Origin: Bacteriovoracaceae bacterium UBA7317
GTDB lineage: Bacteria > Bdellovibrionota > Bacteriovoracia > Bacteriovoracales > Bacteriovoracaceae
Assembly: GCA_002474345.1 (NCBI GenBank)
Contig: DKQD01000089.1
Location: 11,224 to 64,867 of the forward strand
Direction: 5' to 3'
DNA length: 53,644 nucleotides
The notes under the pieces are model-generated. The model searched no databases, was not told where the DNA came from, and saw only the letters and a list, made by a program, of their open reading frames with translations. Shown piece after piece: positions 33,403 through 42,180 of the stretch. Numbering within the stretch: the first letter of the stretch is position 1; each line of letters begins with the position of its first letter. A program made the position numbers and the translations under genes.

Positions 33403-34684
33403 TCTAGACAAAGAACTAATCTGGCATCCTTACACTCAGGAAAAGCTAGAGCAAGTACCTCTCTTAATTAATAAAGCTGAAGGTTCATACCTCTATACAA
33501 AAGATGGGAGAAAAATATTTGATGCTATTTCTTCCTGGTGGGTTAACCTTCATGGCCATTGCAACCCTTATATTCAAACAAAAATCAAGGAACAAATGAA
33601 TCATTTTGAGCAAATTTTATTGGCAGGCCACACTCATGAAAAAGCGATTGAATTAGCTCAAAAGCTTCTTTCAAAACTTCCGGACAATTATAAAAAGGTT
33701 TTTTATTCTGATAATGGCTCAACAGCAGTTGAAACTGCTTTAAAGATGGCCTTTCAATACTTTTACAATCAAGGTAAACCTAAAAAAAGAGTGGTTGCCT
33801 TTAAAAAGGGTTATCATGGAGAAACCTTTGGAGCGATGAGTGTCTCTGGCCTAAATGCTCAAAAGACTCCATTTCTTTCTCAACTCTTCCAAGCAGAATT
33901 TATTCAACCTCCTCTTAAAGAACACCCCGAAACATTTGGTAAAAGTTTTGCAGACCTTGAAAAGGTCCTTGAAGACCATGATGACATAGCTGCTTTTATC
34001 TATGAACCGGTGATTCAGGGAGCTGGCGGAATGCTAGTCCATGATCCATCTGAGTTAAATAAATTAATCAAACTTTGTAAAGAGAAGGGCATCCTTTGTA
34101 TTGCTGATGAAGTTATGACAGGGTTTGGAAGAACCGGAAAACTTTTTGCCTCTGAACATATGGAGGAAAAGCCGCATATCATTTGCCTTGCTAAAGGTCT
34201 TACTGGTGGAACTCTTCCTCTCGCGGCAACTGTTTGCACGCAAGATCTGTACGATGCCTTCCTTTCAGAAGATAAAAACAAGGCACTGTTGCATGGTCAT
34301 TCTTATACTGGTAATGCTCTGGGGACAGCTTCTGCTCTTGCAAATCTCGAGCTTTTTGAAAAGCCTGAAACTATAAATCAAATTGAAAACCTCCAATCTC
34401 TTAATCAAGAGTTTAAAGATACCATTCAAGGCTCAAGCGAACTTTCTCGAAATGTTTATGAGGTTAGGACGCAAGGAACAATTGCTGCCGTTGAGCTAAA
34501 AACTGAAGAAACATCAGGCTATTTTAATAAAATAAGTAAAAAAATAAGTGATGTATTTCTTACCCAGGATATTTTGGTCAGGCCATTAGGAAATGTTCTT
34601 TATTTTGTTCCTCCTTATTCTTCTACCAAAGAGGAAATGAAAGCGACATTTGAGACGGCTTATAATTTTTTAAAAACACTTTAA
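33383..34684 (+). CDS. bioA: Adenosylmethionine-8-amino-7-oxononanoate aminotransferase
   Basis: A 433-residue class III aminotransferase making diaminononanoate. Motifs: Ile-Trp-His-Pro-Tyr-Thr-Gln at the N-terminus, typical of BioA; Ser-Ser-Trp-Trp-Val-Asn-Leu-His-Gly; Tyr-His-Gly-Glu-Thr; Asp-Glu-Val-Met-Thr-Gly-Phe-Gly-Arg-Thr-Gly; and the PLP lysine in Ala-Lys-Gly-Leu-Thr-Gly-Gly. I chose ATG 33383, which has AAGGAG six bases upstream, over an earlier in-frame ATG without one. Confidence 0.95.
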   Translation: MTKSYIDLDKELIWHPYTQEKLEQVPLLINKAEGSYLYTKDGRKIFDAISSWWVNLHGHCNPYIQTKIKEQMNHFEQILLAGHTHEKAIELAQKLLSKLPDNYKKVFYSDNGSTAVETALKMAFQYFYNQGKPKKRVVAFKKGYHGETFGAMSVSGLNAQKTPFLSQLFQAEFIQPPLKEHPETFGKSFADLEKVLEDHDDIAAFIYEPVIQGAGGMLVHDPSELNKLIKLCKEKGILCIADEVMTGFGRTGKLFASEHMEEKPHIICLAKGLTGGTLPLAATVCTQDLYDAFLSEDKNKALLHGHSYTGNALGTASALANLELFEKPETINQIENLQSLNQEFKDTIQGSSELSRNVYEVRTQGTIAAVELKTEETSGYFNKISKKISDVFLTQDILVRPLGNVLYFVPPYSSTKEEMKATFETAYNFLKTL

Positions 34685-34725
34685 ATTGGTTCAAAGATTT
34701 GATCCTTTAAGAAATAGGAAAAAAC

Positions 34726-35367
34726 ATGAAAACCCCTTTTTCTGGCCCTGTTGTAAAACTCAACCTTGACGACATTCTTAAGATTGTTGTCCAGGACCAT
34801 TCACTTCATTCGCGTTGGCTTTTAACTCTAAGCTATTTAGAGAATTGTGGAGCAAGAAAAATTTCTGATTTCCAATCAATCTTTAAAGGACAAGTTCCTC
34901 TTTCAATTTTACAGCATGCCTGGGAAGAATCCAGGCATGCTTTTTTTATGAAAAAACAAATATCAAAATTAGGACTAGATCCGGATGAAAAAAGGTCCTT
35001 TTTAGGAGGAACAAAAGCTAAAAACCTACTCTACCTCCTTGATGTTAAAATCCTAAAACTCTTAAAAGAAAATAATATTAAAATGAAGGAAAATCTTTAC
35101 TATGGTGCTTACCTTCTTACAACATATGCTATTGAAAATAGGGCCGACTCACTCTATGGAACATATCAAAAAGTACTTGAAAAAAATCATTCCAAAATTA
35201 ATTTAAAGCTCATAATAAAAGAAGAAGAAAATCATCTTAGAGAAATAGAAGAAAAAATTGACGAAAATAAAGATATTTCCCTCTTAAAGGAAAAAGTCAT
35301 AGAAATAGAGTCAGATATTTTCTCAAGCTTCATATCATCAGTAGAAGAAGAGATCTTCCTTACTTAG
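34726..35367 (+). CDS. Ferritin-like diiron protein linked to biotin genes
   Basis: A 213-residue four-helix protein with a full ferritin-like diiron set: Glu39, then Glu68-x-x-His71, then Glu137, then Glu167-x-x-His170, the two-fold Glu/ExxH pattern of ferritin-superfamily oxidases. No signal peptide. It starts 42 bases after the bioA stop with an AGGAAAA before the ATG and no terminator in between, so it is probably the fifth gene of the bio operon. I do not recognise the exact family. Since bioC and bioH are absent from this cluster, a role in making or modifying the pimeloyl precursor is an attractive but untested idea; iron or oxidative-stress roles are alternatives. Confidence 0.65.
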   Translation: MKTPFSGPVVKLNLDDILKIVVQDHSLHSRWLLTLSYLENCGARKISDFQSIFKGQVPLSILQHAWEESRHAFFMKKQISKLGLDPDEKRSFLGGTKAKNLLYLLDVKILKLLKENNIKMKENLYYGAYLLTTYAIENRADSLYGTYQKVLEKNHSKINLKLIIKEEENHLREIEEKIDENKDISLLKEKVIEIESDIFSSFISSVEEEIFLT

Positions 35368-35426
35368 AATTAAGCTGTGTGATATTCTTATCTAGAGATT
35401 TATAGATCGCAAAAGGATATCAAGAT

Positions 35427-36785
35427 ATGGGCAAAGATAATAAAAACTCTCAAGGTCCAGAAAATCAAAAAAAAATACTCATGATTGATGACAGTGACTC
35501 AGCTTTGGAAATCATGGAGTTATATGTTGAGAGTGAATTTGACAATCCTATTATTACGGCAACAAATGGAAATGAAGCTATCGATATCTTAAAAAAAAGT
35601 CATGAAGATATTTCTGTTATTATTTGTGATTATAATATGCCTAAAGGAGATGGCGGTGATGTCTTTCAATACGTGAATAAGAATACACCAGATATACCTT
35701 TTATACTTGTTTGTGGAGAAGATCCCCATACATTAAAAAGTCTTCCTAAACTTGATGGACTTTTTGAAGATAAAAAGGTTTTACCAGTAGTTCCTAAACC
35801 TTTTCGAAAAGATGGGCTCGTACAAGCCGTCAAATATATTAAAAATCATGGTCATGTTGAACAAAGCCAATCTCTTAAGAAAATTCACCTCAATAGATTT
35901 TTCCAATATAATGACCTCTTTGAAAAAAATAAAATTAAAATTCTAGGACATACAGAAAATTATAAATCCGAATCTGTTTTTTTAAAGTACAAGGAAAAAA
36001 ATCTACAGTATGTCTATTTTGAAAAAGAACAATATGAAGTATTCATAAAGTTAGTCTACCGTGAAATTGAAAATGAACTCAAATCAACTCATGCAGTTTT
36101 AGACGATGACATTTGTCTTCAATTGGATGGCGTTCAAATTATTCATGAATACCTTAGCCTTGGTCATAATTTTAATGAATTAAAATCATTTTCAACTCAA
36201 CTTGCATCTTCAATTCTTAAAACCTTTAAACTAAATGATTCCTTCGAAAAGATTAGGTTGCTTATTTTAAAGCACCCCCATGCACCTTCCCAACTTGCTA
36301 TAATGACAAGCTATCTATCATGCTTTCTTCTACAAAATTCGGCCACCAGTTACCATGAGGATAAATTCGAACATTTTATAAAGGCAGCTCTTTTCATGGA
36401 TGGATCTCTAGAAGATGAGGACTTGGTTATGATTTCAAATCCAGACTTTGAACAATATAAAAAGCTTTCGCCAAGCTATCAGAAGCTCATTGACAATCAT
36501 TCTTTTGAGTCTGGAGAACTTTTTAGTAAAATCTTTCCAAATGCAGTAAAGGAAAAAGTGCTTATCGAAAACCACCACGGACCTCAGTTTAATAAAAACT
36601 TCCATGATTTTATTAAAGCAGGAGATGAAGGTAACGACATTTGCCTTTTCTCACTATCTCAAAACCTAGCTCAAGAAATCCTTACAAAAAACCTTGATAT
36701 AATGTCCCTTAAAAAAAATATTAAACGATTTGAAGAAGACCACCCATCAGAAAAAGTCATTAAGTCTTTAAAAAAATTGGCCTAA
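35427..36785 (+). CDS. Receiver domain fused to a degenerate HD-like domain
   Basis: A 452-residue two-part protein. Residues 15-145 are a receiver with Asp22-Asp23, phosphoacceptor Asp in Ile-Cys-Asp-Tyr-Asn-Met-Pro, and Lys in Pro-Lys-Pro-Phe. After a middle region of unknown fold, about 270-430 resembles an HD-GYP phosphodiesterase. Ala-Ala-Leu-Phe-Met-Asp-Gly sits where Ala-Ala-Leu-Leu-His-Asp-Ile-Gly is usual, and Glu-Asn-His-His-Gly where His-His-Glu is usual; the GYP part is not recognisable. The metal-binding HD pair is lost, so it probably does not hydrolyse cyclic di-GMP and may act as a sensor or scaffold. Start ATG 35427 with AAAGGATA upstream. Confidence 0.65.
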   Translation: MGKDNKNSQGPENQKKILMIDDSDSALEIMELYVESEFDNPIITATNGNEAIDILKKSHEDISVIICDYNMPKGDGGDVFQYVNKNTPDIPFILVCGEDPHTLKSLPKLDGLFEDKKVLPVVPKPFRKDGLVQAVKYIKNHGHVEQSQSLKKIHLNRFFQYNDLFEKNKIKILGHTENYKSESVFLKYKEKNLQYVYFEKEQYEVFIKLVYREIENELKSTHAVLDDDICLQLDGVQIIHEYLSLGHNFNELKSFSTQLASSILKTFKLNDSFEKIRLLILKHPHAPSQLAIMTSYLSCFLLQNSATSYHEDKFEHFIKAALFMDGSLEDEDLVMISNPDFEQYKKLSPSYQKLIDNHSFESGELFSKIFPNAVKEKVLIENHHGPQFNKNFHDFIKAGDEGNDICLFSLSQNLAQEILTKNLDIMSLKKNIKRFEEDHPSEKVIKSLKKLA

Positions 36786-36871
36786 GAATGGCTCATAACA
36801 AGACATAGAAAAACCACACCAAAGGCAATGATAAAAATTGCAGAGAGGTATTCCTTAATTTTTCTTCTCAT
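36782..36871 (-). CDS. Candidate 29-residue single-span membrane protein
   Basis: A short frame with a strong AAGGAG 7 bases before its ATG. It has a basic start (Met-Arg-Arg-Lys-Ile-Lys-Glu-Tyr), one hydrophobic helix (about residues 9-25) and a short polar end. Its stop codon overlaps that of the convergent receiver/HD gene. The layout (positive N-terminus, one helix) is typical of bacterial membrane microproteins. No homologue is recalled, so this rests on ribosome site and composition. Confidence 0.45.
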   Translation of the reverse strand: MRRKIKEYLSAIFIIAFGVVFLCLVMSHS

Positions 36872-37178
36872 AGGTCTCTCCTTGTCCACCGTTATGAGTA
36901 CAGTTATTACGTGCAGTTATCATGCCAATTAACTATCAATAAAATTTATTACAAAGCTCGTCATAACAATCATATTTAGGGTATTTAGGTACCCTCTCCT
37001 CCTTTTTTTTATTTAATAGTCGTAAAGGCCCTTGAAACCAGTCCCATTTTGCCACCTAAACCCCACACATTTTGATCACAAAAAAATTCTTGGTGTACAA
37101 TGAAGCCAAGAAGTATTAAAAGTTTTTCCCTGAATCATAACTTGATAGGTTTTTAATTACCGGAAAAGAAGAAGCTTT
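36786..37178. other. 393-base spacer before sdaA
   Basis: It holds the small minus-strand frame above (36782-36871) and a short inverted repeat AGGGTA-TTTAGG-TACCCT at 36978-36995, followed after a C/T stretch by a T-run, perhaps a weak terminator. The sdaA promoter is listed separately. Nothing else with coding character is seen on either strand. Confidence 0.5.
37072..37101 (+). promoter_or_regulatory. sdaA promoter
   Basis: TTGATC (37072-37077) and TACAAT (37096-37101) are 18 bases apart. The start of transcription is expected near 37108, leaving a leader of about 70 bases before the ATG. Confidence 0.55.
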
Positions 37179-38573
37179 ATGGTACTTAGTATTTTTGATC
37201 TCTATACAATTGGCGTAGGTCCTTCAAGCTCTCATACAGTTGGCCCAATGAGGGCGGCCAAAAAGTTTGTAGAACTCCTTGAAAGCCATTCACATTTAGA
37301 AGAGCTTATGACTTTAAAAGTTGAACTCTTTGGTTCTCTTGCCTTAACAGGAAGAGGACATGGAACTCATAAGGCCATCATTGCTGGACTAAATGGTCAA
37401 TCCCCTGAAACAGTGGACCCAGATATAATCCCAAGTCTCATGGATCTTGCTTCAAATGAAAATGAAGTTATTGTCTTAGGTATTAAAAAAATCTTTTTTA
37501 ATATGAAATCGGACTTTCTTTTTAAAAGAAAAGAGTTTTTAGACTACCATTCAAATGGGATGCGTTTCTCGGCTTTTAATAAAGAAGGCAAAGAGCTTTT
37601 TCATAAAGTTTATTATTCAACGGGCGGTGGTTTTATTTTGTCAGAAGAAGATGCCCATCAAAAAAGTGGACAACAAAAAGATGATCACCAAGAAAAAATT
37701 CCTTTTCCATACGCTACAGTAAAAAAATTTCTCTCTAAGGGAAAACAAGAGGGAATTAACTCACTAAGCCAAATGGTTTTAGAAAATGAAAAGGTTTGGA
37801 GAACAGAAGAAGAGGTTTTTGAAAAGCTAGACCACATTTGGGCCACAATGCAAGAAATTGTTCAGCGGGGCTGTAAACAAAAAGGCATTCTTCCAGGTGG
37901 TCTAAAAGTAGAGAGAAGGGCCCCTGACCTATTCCAAAAACTATTTAAAAGTGCCCTTAAAGGACCTTCTAAGGACCCACTCGAAATTATGGATTGGGTT
38001 AACTTATATGCTCTCGCCGTCAATGAAGAGAATGCTGCTGGAGGTAAAATCGTCACAGCCCCCACAAACGGAGCTGCTGGAATTATACCCGCCGTCCTTC
38101 ATTATTACTCAAACTTTAACCAGGATGCGTCACAAAGTGGCATCAGAAGGTTTCTTTTAGCTGCAGGGGGCATTGGAATTTTCTACAAACTCCATGCCTC
38201 TATATCTGGTGCCGAGGTTGGTTGTCAGGGCGAAGTCGGTGTTGCTTGCTCAATGGCAGCAGGAGGATTAGCTGATGTGATGGGAGGAACAATAGACCAG
38301 GTAGAAAATGCTGCTGAAATTGGTATGGAACATAATTTAGGTTTAACGTGTGACCCTATTGGAGGCCTTGTTCAAATTCCATGTATTGAAAGAAACGCTA
38401 TGGCGTCTGTAAAGGCCATCAATGCTGCCAGAATCGCTCTTAGAGGTGACGGTAAACATTTCGTTAGCCTAGATAAGGTAATGAAGACGATGATGAAAAC
38501 TGGTGAAGATATGAAAGAGCAGTACAAAGAAACTTCTCTAGGTGGTTTAGCAGTTAATGTTATCGAGTGCTAA
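37179..38573 (+). CDS. sdaA: L-serine dehydratase, iron-sulfur type
   Basis: A 464-residue single-chain enzyme that deaminates serine to pyruvate with a 4Fe-4S cluster. The N-terminus reads Gly-Val-Gly-Pro-Ser-Ser-Ser-His-Thr-Val-Gly-Pro-Met, and cluster cysteines lie in the C-terminal half within Val-Gly-Cys-Gln-Gly-Glu-Val-Gly-Val-Ala-Cys and Leu-Thr-Cys-Asp-Pro-Ile-Gly-Gly. Length and domain order match the Gram-negative SdaA/SdaB type. Catabolism of serine to pyruvate suits a life on host amino acids (inference). It has its own promoter. Confidence 0.93.
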   Translation: MVLSIFDLYTIGVGPSSSHTVGPMRAAKKFVELLESHSHLEELMTLKVELFGSLALTGRGHGTHKAIIAGLNGQSPETVDPDIIPSLMDLASNENEVIVLGIKKIFFNMKSDFLFKRKEFLDYHSNGMRFSAFNKEGKELFHKVYYSTGGGFILSEEDAHQKSGQQKDDHQEKIPFPYATVKKFLSKGKQEGINSLSQMVLENEKVWRTEEEVFEKLDHIWATMQEIVQRGCKQKGILPGGLKVERRAPDLFQKLFKSALKGPSKDPLEIMDWVNLYALAVNEENAAGGKIVTAPTNGAAGIIPAVLHYYSNFNQDASQSGIRRFLLAAGGIGIFYKLHASISGAEVGCQGEVGVACSMAAGGLADVMGGTIDQVENAAEIGMEHNLGLTCDPIGGLVQIPCIERNAMASVKAINAARIALRGDGKHFVSLDKVMKTMMKTGEDMKEQYKETSLGGLAVNVIEC

Positions 38574-38677
38574 GAAAACTAGACTTTTTGCTTCCTTGAT
38601 ATCCGTTCAAAAAAATTTATCATTATAGTGTGAAGAGATCTAGCATTTTAACTTGACCTTTTTAATAGGAAACTTAA

Positions 38678-39412
38678 ATGGATTCTGTTTTGCCGCTTGA
38701 TGAAAATGATAAAAAGAAAATAACCTATTTATATGAATTGATGAGTAAAGTTTTAAAGCCTCATCCCTGGCATGGAATCCCTCTGGCTTCTGAAAATGCT
38801 CCTGAAAATGAGTACAATGCTTTCATAGAAATTGTCCCATCTGATTCAGTAAAATATGAGATGGATAAAATAACAGGCTACTTGAGAGTCGACCGCCCAC
38901 AAAAGTTTTCTAATATCATTCCGGCCCTCTATGGCTTCATTCCTCAAACCTACTGCAACGACCATTTAGCTAAATATACAAATGATGCTGAGAAAAGAAG
39001 TGACCTCATCGGTGATGGTGATGCACTAGATATTTGTGTTCTTACAGAAAAGATCATCCCAAGAGGAGACATTATCGTGACTGCGATTCCTATTGGTGGC
39101 TTTAGAATGATTGATCACGATGAAGTTGATGATAAGATTATTGCTGTTTTAAAAGATGACTCTCTTTATGGTGACTGGAGGGACATTGGAGACTGCCCCG
39201 AAAGTATTCTTAATAGACTTAGGCATTATTTTTTGACCTACAAGGAAATTCCAGGCCAAAAGAAAAAAGCCAAAGTCGAAATAACGAAAACTTATGGCTT
39301 TGAAGAGGCCAAAAAAGTTATTGATCTTACAATTAAAGATTACCAGGAAAAATATAATATAGATTATCTTCTTAAATACGTTTCAGAAAAAGTTAACGAC
39401 ACAGGAAAGTAA
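38678..39412 (+). CDS. ppa: Inorganic pyrophosphatase, family I
   Basis: A 244-residue soluble pyrophosphatase. The metal-binding core Gly-Asp-Gly-Asp-Ala-Leu-Asp-Ile-Cys-Val-Leu matches the family Asp-Gly-Asp-Pro-x-Asp motif; Glu-Ile-Val-Pro and Tyr-Gly-Phe-Ile-Pro-Gln-Thr-Tyr are present, and Asp-Asp-Lys-Ile-Ile-Ala-Val follows. It is longer than the usual bacterial form of about 175 residues, with extra sequence at the N-terminus (about 40 residues) and in the loop around Cys-Asn-Asp. It removes pyrophosphate from biosynthesis. A strong terminator follows. Confidence 0.9.
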   Translation: MDSVLPLDENDKKKITYLYELMSKVLKPHPWHGIPLASENAPENEYNAFIEIVPSDSVKYEMDKITGYLRVDRPQKFSNIIPALYGFIPQTYCNDHLAKYTNDAEKRSDLIGDGDALDICVLTEKIIPRGDIIVTAIPIGGFRMIDHDEVDDKIIAVLKDDSLYGDWRDIGDCPESILNRLRHYFLTYKEIPGQKKKAKVEITKTYGFEEAKKVIDLTIKDYQEKYNIDYLLKYVSEKVNDTGK

Positions 39413-39441
39413 AAAAAAGGAGGTCAAAGACCTCCTTTTTT
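39411..39441. terminator. Strong bidirectional terminator
   Basis: GGAGGTC (39419-39425), loop AAA, GACCTCC (39429-39435), with an A-run before and a T-run after. It can end transcription of ppa on the plus strand and of the convergent lipoprotein operon on the minus strand. Confidence 0.9.
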
Positions 39442-39475
39442 AACTAATTTCTCCAGAAAATTCTTTCCACTGAAA

Positions 39476-40864
39476 TTACTTTTTTATATCAAGATCAATT
39501 CTAAAAACACCATTTCTAACAGTCCCATCTAAGTAACGGACAACTGTTTTTCCACTAAAACGCGCTCCATAAATAGGGCTTACAGAAAGCTCAAGTCCAT
39601 CCTCATGTGTCGTTAGATTAAAATTAGGACCTGTAAGAGAAAATCTTAGGACATAGTCAAAGTCACCCTCTCCTACTTTTTCAAGTCTTACATCACTCAT
39701 TCCTTGCCCGGAACTCACGATAGTATATTCATTTAATGGATTTTCATCATCTAAAAGACCTTCTGTATCTTCTGCAGAAGCATTCTGTTCCTTCATTTGA
39801 AGAGCTAGTTGAAATTTTCCAAAGGTCTTATTTTGAAGGTCAAACTCAACAATACTTTTAGTCTCTACACACTTTTCAATACAAAGATTATCTGGATTTT
39901 CAGAGTTCCACTCAAGATCATAAGGGTTTGGTTTATTTCCCCAAAGGTCCGTTTTCACATCAGTTTTTGTTACCGCTAAGAAAAAGTACTTTGGTTGATT
40001 TTCTCTTGAAAGGGTACTTACTTCGTTGATACCCGCAAGAAAAGAGCCAACATAACCTTTAAGCTCAGCTCTTAGTGAATCCCACTTAGAAATCTTCTCT
40101 TCAAGGTCTTTTAGTTGACTTGAGAGAGTTCCACATTTAGCCACAACAGGACTTTCTAGAAGTGCTTCATACTTTTCACTTGAAAGCTGATACTGTCCTA
40201 ACTCAGCTGCAGGTATATTAGGGTCTGCTTCATAACCTGCGTAACGCTCTTTCCAATCAGAGTATCTAAAAGTACATGGCTTTTCGGTATCTTCAATGAA
40301 AGCCTTCGGGCTTCTAGTTTTTCTACCATCAAGCGCCTTAAGGTAGCACTTATTTGCGTTGACTCCATAAGAACTCTTCACAATATGGCATTGTAGATCA
40401 GCATTAAGCCTTGTGATCTCATCTTTGTGAGTTTCAGCAATTTCAGCTTGAACCTTTTCTAGAGCTGCCAATTCTTTTTTAGCTCCATCCATTTTTTCCC
40501 AAAGACTATCTCTCACTTTCCCAAGAACCATAACCTTAGCGGCAATCTCGTCAGCTTTTTCTTCAGCGCTCATCCCTTTAGTAATAGGTTGATGAAAATC
40601 TTTATAACCATCAAGATGAGAAAAATAGCTCTTTAGTTTTTCAGAGTCATCCTCAGCATAAGTTGGTGCAATATCTTCAGCATTAGGAAGAGTCACGGCA
40701 ACGATCTCTCTAACATTGAAATCAAGATTCATATTGCCTCTTACAGGAGAATTCCCAGAGTCGCTCTTATCAAGCAATATTTTGCTTTTTACTTTAATAT
40801 TTTCAACTTCACCGCCACAGGAGAAAGCGAGAAGCATAACTAAAAACAAACGATTAAATTTCAT
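39476..40864 (-). CDS. Lipoprotein of unknown function
   Basis: A 462-residue exported protein with a lipoprotein signal (hydrophobic core, then Leu-Ala-Phe-Ser-Cys near residue 16, followed by Gly-Gly-Glu). The middle (about 100-275) contains coiled-coil-like helices and several cysteines, the C-terminal third is strand-rich. I do not recognise a family. It is the last gene of a three-gene envelope operon, 21 bases after the barrel gene, with AAGAGGTAAG as ribosome site, so it may be an accessory lipoprotein of that barrel. Confidence 0.7.
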   Translation of the reverse strand: MKFNRLFLVMLLAFSCGGEVENIKVKSKILLDKSDSGNSPVRGNMNLDFNVREIVAVTLPNAEDIAPTYAEDDSEKLKSYFSHLDGYKDFHQPITKGMSAEEKADEIAAKVMVLGKVRDSLWEKMDGAKKELAALEKVQAEIAETHKDEITRLNADLQCHIVKSSYGVNANKCYLKALDGRKTRSPKAFIEDTEKPCTFRYSDWKERYAGYEADPNIPAAELGQYQLSSEKYEALLESPVVAKCGTLSSQLKDLEEKISKWDSLRAELKGYVGSFLAGINEVSTLSRENQPKYFFLAVTKTDVKTDLWGNKPNPYDLEWNSENPDNLCIEKCVETKSIVEFDLQNKTFGKFQLALQMKEQNASAEDTEGLLDDENPLNEYTIVSSGQGMSDVRLEKVGEGDFDYVLRFSLTGPNFNLTTHEDGLELSVSPIYGARFSGKTVVRYLDGTVRNGVFRIDLDIKK

Positions 40865-40885
40865 ATCTTACCTCTTTTACTTTTT

Positions 40886-42139
40886 TTAGAAAAACATTGA
40901 AAAATCAAATGTCGTCATGTCATCAGCAATGACATTCTTCCCTTTGGGAACGAATGACTGAGTTAAACTAACAGACAAAGGTATTGGAAATTTCTTTTCT
41001 TTAAAAAGAGTAATTGTATCGTAACCTACCTTAGCTAGGAGAGAGTGCATCACCTGATCAGTGTCTTTACCCATCTCTTCATAGTTAGCAGCATCATACT
41101 TCGATCCAGTGTACTCGTCCTTCTCTTTATTTTTATAGAAATAGCCAAGACCTAACTTAGCTCCTCTATAATTAAAGGTTCCAGCAACAGCCGCTTCAAA
41201 TTCATTCCCTAAGTCTCTATCCATATTGTAGTCAATGAGGTCAGAGATAGGACTTCCATTTTCTGGTACATTGCCAGCAAAATTGTCTTTGAATTGAACG
41301 GTGTATTTAAGACCTGAGGAAAGAGTGAGGTACTTCATCGTTTTAAAGTCATGGTTAACACCAATTGCTAGGTCTGTTTGACCATCGCCACCAGCACTAT
41401 CAACTAACTTATTAACGTAAGTTCTTTCTTCACCTGTTGGTAAAGTTAATTCACCACCGAGAGTCACCATATTTTTATCATTTTTAAAAACTCTAAGTTT
41501 ATTGATAATTTTAAGGTCACCCATTTTAGTTGTTGTTTCATTTTTTAAAGGGGCAAACCCTTTATCAGCTAAACTTTTCGCGACAGGATTCATAGTGTCA
41601 CTGACGAGTTTATTAGCGGTGTTAGGAACTCCACCTGAAGTTGCTAAATATTTTTTCAAGGAAACAAGCTCACTTGTTTGTTCAACGCCTGTATCCACAT
41701 TAGTACTTTGTTTTGTAATAGGAAGAGCAAAACCAAGCGTCCACTTTTCAGTAACCCCCCAGACAAAAACAGGAACAGTTACATCAGCTTTAATATTAAC
41801 TTGCCCTTGAGTCGTCATAAGAACAGTATCTAAGTTGTGACCAGAAATAGAGGCCATAGCACCCTTGATACCTGCTTTATCAATTCCTTTTTTCGTTTTA
41901 AGAATTTCAGAGTAGGTGACCTCTTTTTTCATAGCATCACCTAGAAATTTTTCATCACCAACATTATCATAATTTTTTGTAGGGCCAGCTGAAACTCGAA
42001 GAAGCTTTAAACTTCTTACACCCTTTGGCATTACCATTGCAGAAGGCAAATCAGTTGGAGCCTTCATATTCGACATACCTGCATAACCAACTTGGCTTGC
42101 AAGCAAGAGAGAAGATAAAAGTATTCTTTTAGTGGTCAT
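40886..42139 (-). CDS. Outer-membrane beta-barrel protein
   Basis: A 417-residue protein with a signal peptide (cleavage near Tyr-Ala-Gly, residue 20) and alternating amphipathic strands through the second half, ending in Phe-Asp-Phe-Ser-Met-Phe-Phe. A C-terminal aromatic strand is the recognition signal for outer-membrane insertion. The N-terminal 150 residues include a less regular segment. The transport substrate, if any, cannot be told. GGAGGAATAA before the ATG is placed directly behind a terminator hairpin. Confidence 0.78.
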   Translation of the reverse strand: MTTKRILLSSLLLASQVGYAGMSNMKAPTDLPSAMVMPKGVRSLKLLRVSAGPTKNYDNVGDEKFLGDAMKKEVTYSEILKTKKGIDKAGIKGAMASISGHNLDTVLMTTQGQVNIKADVTVPVFVWGVTEKWTLGFALPITKQSTNVDTGVEQTSELVSLKKYLATSGGVPNTANKLVSDTMNPVAKSLADKGFAPLKNETTTKMGDLKIINKLRVFKNDKNMVTLGGELTLPTGEERTYVNKLVDSAGGDGQTDLAIGVNHDFKTMKYLTLSSGLKYTVQFKDNFAGNVPENGSPISDLIDYNMDRDLGNEFEAAVAGTFNYRGAKLGLGYFYKNKEKDEYTGSKYDAANYEEMGKDTDQVMHSLLAKVGYDTITLFKEKKFPIPLSVSLTQSFVPKGKNVIADDMTTFDFSMFF

Positions 42140-42153
42140 CTTATTATTCCTCC

Positions 42154-42180
42154 AAAAAAAGGGGGATGCTTGATCCCCCT
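42154..42180 (-). terminator. Terminator inside the envelope operon
   Basis: On the minus strand AGGGGGAT (42173-42180), loop CAAGC, ATCCCCCT (42160-42167), then a T-run. It lies between the TatT-like gene and the barrel gene; the T-run is immediately followed by the barrel gene's Shine-Dalgarno. Transcripts of the barrel gene must therefore pass through it, which suggests partial termination and unequal expression. Confidence 0.85.

Noticed and set aside
34726..35367. Ferritin-like protein taken as MiaE (tRNA hydroxylase)
   Set aside because: The diiron ligands fit the superfamily, but the sequence around them does not match the MiaE motifs I know, so no name was given.
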